Assembly: GCA_963724975.1 (NCBI GenBank)
Contig: CAVRXB010000003.1
Coordinates: 496,001-560,000, forward strand
DNA: 64,000 nucleotides
Direction of reading: 5' to 3'
Origin: CAIWHR01 sp963724975
GTDB lineage: Bacteria > Pseudomonadota > Gammaproteobacteria > Burkholderiales > Casimicrobiaceae
The notes under the pieces are model-generated. The model searched no databases, had not been told where the DNA came from, and saw nothing but the letters and a program-made list of their open reading frames with translations. Positions 61,734 through 64,000 of the stretch are shown here, in pieces. Within the stretch, counting starts at the first letter, position 1. The number at the start of each line of letters is the position of its first letter. The position numbers were made by a program, and so were the translations under genes.

Positions 61734-62492
61734 TTACGATTTGTAGGAAGGGTCGATTCGGTCGAGCAGGCGCAGGAGTGCCGACCAGGCATTTCCCGGT
61801 GCGCTGCGGCCCGGCCGCGCGAACTGTCGCGCAACCTTGCGCGCGACTGCCTGTTTGGGAATCGACAATGCGGCGCCGCCCGCCATCGCGCCAACCTGCG
61901 CCTGGCACGCGCGCTCGAGATAGTAGATGAGGTCGAACGCTTCGGCGACGGTGGCGCCGCAGGTGAGAAGTCCGTGGTTGCGCAGGATCATCGCGTTGCG
62001 CTGCCCAAGGTCGCGAACGAGGCGCCGCTGTTCGGGCAGATCGAGCGCGACGCCTTCGTAGTCGTGATACGCGAGGCGGCCGGTGAAGCGCATCGCGTGC
62101 TGCGTGAGCGGCAGAAGTCCATGCTTTTGCGCCGCGACAGCCAGACCCGCGGCGGTGTGGGTGTGGATGACGCAACCGACATCGTGACGCGCGCGGTGAA
62201 TCGCGCTGTGGATCACGAATCCTGCCGGGTTGATGCCGAACCCCGCGGGATCGTCGACGAGCGCGCCGTCAAGCGTAACGGTCACAAGATTGGACGCCGT
62301 GATCTCCTCGAACATGAGGCCGTACGGATTGATCAGGAACCGCGGCGAGCGTCCGGGTACGCGGGCGGAGATGTGCGTGTAGATGAGGTCGGTCATTCGG
62401 TAATGCGCGACCAGCCGGTAACAGGCGGCGAGCTCGATGCGCGCCCGTTGCTCCGCCGCACTCATCGTTGCTGTTCGCGGGACTCTTGCCAT
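61734..62492 (-). CDS. Class II aldolase/adducin family protein
   Basis: 252 residues from ATG 62492. Metal site: VIHTHTAAGLAVAAQ (two His) and ILRNHGLLTCGATVAEA (third His). The N-terminal half shows LIYTHISARVPG and FLINPYGLMFEEITASNLV. The fold includes fuculose-phosphate aldolases, ribulose-5-phosphate epimerases and decarboxylases. Lacking sugar-pathway neighbours, I cannot choose a substrate. It lies between the Bug gene and an alpha/beta hydrolase on the same strand, with gaps of 85 and 23 bases. Confidence 0.9.
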   Translation of the reverse strand: MARVPRTATMSAAEQRARIELAACYRLVAHYRMTDLIYTHISARVPGRSPRFLINPYGLMFEEITASNLVTVTLDGALVDDPAGFGINPAGFVIHSAIHRARHDVGCVIHTHTAAGLAVAAQKHGLLPLTQHAMRFTGRLAYHDYEGVALDLPEQRRLVRDLGQRNAMILRNHGLLTCGATVAEAFDLIYYLERACQAQVGAMAGGAALSIPKQAVARKVARQFARPGRSAPGNAWSALLRLLDRIDPSYKS

Positions 62493-62515
62493 TGCATTTC
62501 TTCGATCGAACGGAA

Positions 62516-63151
62516 TCACGCGTCCGGCGCGGCGGTCGCCCGATCGTGCCACATACCGGTGATCGTGCGCTGGAGTTGCGGCAGCCGCCCGTGGAAAAAA
62601 TGGCCGCATCCTGGAAACACGATGATCGGAAGCTCCTGGGGGCGTGCCCATGCAAGGACCGCCGACAGCGGCACGACATCGTCCTCCTCGCCGTGGATCA
62701 CGATCGTGTCTGCGGGGACCGTCGTGTCACCGAAGCGCGCTGCGGCGGGTCCGACGAGAACCATACGTTCCGCGTTGACGGTGGCGGCGACGCGTGTCTG
62801 CACGAACGAGCCGAACGAAAAACCGGCGAGCACGACCGGAAGCGCTCCATAACGGCCGTTCGCATGCGCGAGAGCCGCAAGCGCATCCGCAGTTTCGCCG
62901 ACGCCATCGTCGAAGGTCCCTTCCGATTGGCCGACGCCGCGAAAATTGAAGCGCACGCTGGCATAACCCAGCGTGAAGAATGTCTTGGCAAGCGTCTGCG
63001 CGACCTTGTTGTCGAGGGTGCCCCCCTGTTGGGGATGCGGATGCGCGACCAATGCAATGCCGCGCGGAGCGCCAGTTGGCGCGTTGAGCGCGACCTCCAG
63101 CTTTCCGGCGGGGCCGTCGATGACGAAGCGGTCGGTGGTTTTCGGCGTCAC
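62516..63151 (-). CDS. Alpha/beta hydrolase (YfbR/CocE-like 'serine aminopeptidase' small type)
   Basis: 211 residues, a compact alpha/beta hydrolase without lid. GIALVAHPHPQQGGTLDNKV is the oxyanion region and its HPHPQxGG motif is typical of this conserved group. SVRFNFRGVGQSEGTFD follows, the nucleophile elbow is VLAGFSFGSFVQT, the acid lies in IVIHGEEDDVVP, and the catalytic His in FPGCGHFFHGRL. Members are common in proteobacteria and annotated only as hydrolases. It is divergent from msbA with 152 bases between starts. Confidence 0.88.
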   Translation of the reverse strand: MTPKTTDRFVIDGPAGKLEVALNAPTGAPRGIALVAHPHPQQGGTLDNKVAQTLAKTFFTLGYASVRFNFRGVGQSEGTFDDGVGETADALAALAHANGRYGALPVVLAGFSFGSFVQTRVAATVNAERMVLVGPAAARFGDTTVPADTIVIHGEEDDVVPLSAVLAWARPQELPIIVFPGCGHFFHGRLPQLQRTITGMWHDRATAAPDA

Positions 63152-63249
63152 ATCCGGCTCGTCGCGGTCATTCCATAACGGCGTCGTAAACGCTGGGGCG
63201 CGGCACGCAGCGTCGATTGCGGAAAGCGATTATAGACGAGCCGCTCCGA

Positions 63250-63255
63250 TATAAT
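63250..63255 (+). promoter_or_regulatory. -10 element upstream of msbA
   Basis: A perfect TATAAT lies at 63250-63255, about 49 bases before the msbA start. The -35 region 17 bases upstream is poor, so only the -10 is recorded. Confidence 0.4.
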
Positions 63256-63303
63256 CCGCCCCCAGCGCCCGCGCGCAGCGCGCGGCCATTCTTCATCCCC
63301 TCC

Positions 63304-64000
63304 TTGAAACTCTACCGCCGCCTGTTTCGCTACACGCGCCCTTATCGCGCGGTGTTCGCGCTTGCGATCCTCGGCATGCTGCTCGTCGCATCGACGGATG
63401 TGATGATGCTGCAACTCGTGCGTCCGATGATCAACGACATGGGCTCCGTCGACGCGGAACGTGGCCGCTGGCTCGGAATTCTGATCGTCGGCGTGTTCGT
63501 GCTGCGCGGTATCGGCTCGTACGTCAGCGAGTACGGCCTCGCATGGATCGGCTCGCGCGTCGTCTTCGACGTGCGTGGCGAGGCGGCCGATCGCCTGCTC
63601 GGTCTGCCGACGCCGTTCTACGACGCGTCGTCCGCCGGCGTTCTGCTGTCGAAGATCACCTACGACGCGCAGCAGATCGCAGCAACCGCGTCGGAGGCGG
63701 TGACGGTGCTGATCCGGAACACGCTGACGATCGCGTTCATGCTGAGCTACCTGCTCTACATCAACTGGCAGCTGACCTTGATCGCGTTCGCCACGTTTCC
63801 GTTTGTCGGGTTCGCGATCAGAAAAATCAGCCGCCGGTTGAAGCGGGTCAGCGTGCTCGTGCAGGAACGCATGGGCGCGCTGACGCATGCGCTGGAGGAG
63901 GCGATCGGCGCGCATCGCGTCGTCAAGATCTTCGGCGGCGAAAAATACGAGAGCGACCGGCTGCGCCACGCCGCCGACCGGCTCCGGCTGGCGACGGCGA
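63304..64000 (+). CDS. msbA: Lipid A export ABC transporter MsbA (3' truncated by window edge)
   Basis: Open from TTG 63304 to the end of the window, 232 codons, with no stop. The product begins LKLYRRLFRYTRPYRAVF, the standard MsbA start, and shows the transmembrane domain: ALAILGMLLVASTDVMMLQLV, GILIVGVFVLRGIGSYVSEY, then the coupling region RVVFDVRGEAADRLLGLPTPFYDASSAGVLLSKITYDA. The ATP-binding domain lies beyond the window. MsbA flips core-lipid A across the inner membrane. Other starts were considered: none upstream in frame is better. Confidence 0.92.
   Translation, partial: MKLYRRLFRYTRPYRAVFALAILGMLLVASTDVMMLQLVRPMINDMGSVDAERGRWLGILIVGVFVLRGIGSYVSEYGLAWIGSRVVFDVRGEAADRLLGLPTPFYDASSAGVLLSKITYDAQQIAATASEAVTVLIRNTLTIAFMLSYLLYINWQLTLIAFATFPFVGFAIRKISRRLKRVSVLVQERMGALTHALEEAIGAHRVVKIFGGEKYESDRLRHAADRLRLATA

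Noticed and set aside
63148..63969. Minus-strand open frame of 273 codons
   Set aside because: Antisense to the 5' part of msbA, Arg/His/Gln-rich and without family features.
1..64000. tRNA, rRNA, CRISPR arrays, transposases, phage or toxin-antitoxin genes
   Set aside because: I looked for these and saw none; the holin-family name at 20403 does not indicate a prophage because no other phage genes are present.

Overview
The window reads as a chromosomal segment of a high-GC betaproteobacterium (Burkholderiales/Nitrosomonadales-like). Evidence: an S-adenosylhomocysteine (SAH) riboswitch in front of ahcY, an ahcY-panE-holin-metF run, the cutA/dsbD/tlpA/accB/accC/prmA/DUF3426 order, glnA followed by ntrB-ntrC, amgK-murU back to back with lptD-surA, a DUF3460 protein, and a Bug-family (tripartite tricarboxylate) binding protein. 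No rRNA, tRNA, CRISPR, transposase or phage structural gene was seen. The content is mostly housekeeping, with one accessory-looking block.

Layout. 1-4.4 kb: the 3' end of a malonate-decarboxylase-gamma-like gene facing a TRAP transporter operon (dctPQM), then a hydrolase. 4.5-8.6 kb: sua5, metK with an unrecognised 42-residue basic protein and a strong terminator behind it, a HTD2/MaoC-type hydratase and a HEVAH-motif protein. 8.7-17.7 kb: an mdtABC-type RND efflux operon with its outer-membrane factor, the latter broken by two frameshifts. 17.8-21.6 kb: promoter, SAH riboswitch, ahcY (one frameshift), panE, a small membrane protein and metF, a methyl-cycle operon. 21.6-30.1 kb: lipoprotein, ilvD, lgt, fxsA, cutA, a stand-alone DsbD N-terminal domain, tlpA, accBC, prmA and a zinc-ribbon DUF3426 protein. 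31-36 kb: glnA under a good sigma-54 promoter with NtrC-like sites, then ntrB and ntrC. 36-44.7 kb: glutaredoxin-like protein, oligopeptidase A, murU/amgK, lptD, surA, DUF3460. 44.7-46.7 kb: RNA methyltransferase and a NodJ-type permease.

46.7-59.7 kb holds a 2-hydroxyacid dehydrogenase, a TPR-like protein, an ACMSD-like amidohydrolase, a ureohydrolase, an MFS carrier, a SnoaL-like protein, a polyamine-type ABC operon with an omega-aminotransferase, and a PEP-mutase-family enzyme. This block lies between the NodJ-type permease and a collinear NodI-type ATPase (59.7-60.6 kb), so it may be an insertion between two genes that normally sit together. Two copies of a GC-rich extragenic repeat lie inside it. 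The window closes with a Bug binding protein, a class II aldolase, an alpha/beta hydrolase and the 5' end of msbA.

A recurring oddity is single- or double-base indels in otherwise well-conserved genes: ahcY, the RND outer-membrane factor (two), potD, potA and probably the 3' end of potB. Each can be repaired by one or two bases, usually in a short G/C run or GC repeat. Consensus error in the assembly is the simplest explanation; real decay of the ABC operon is the alternative.
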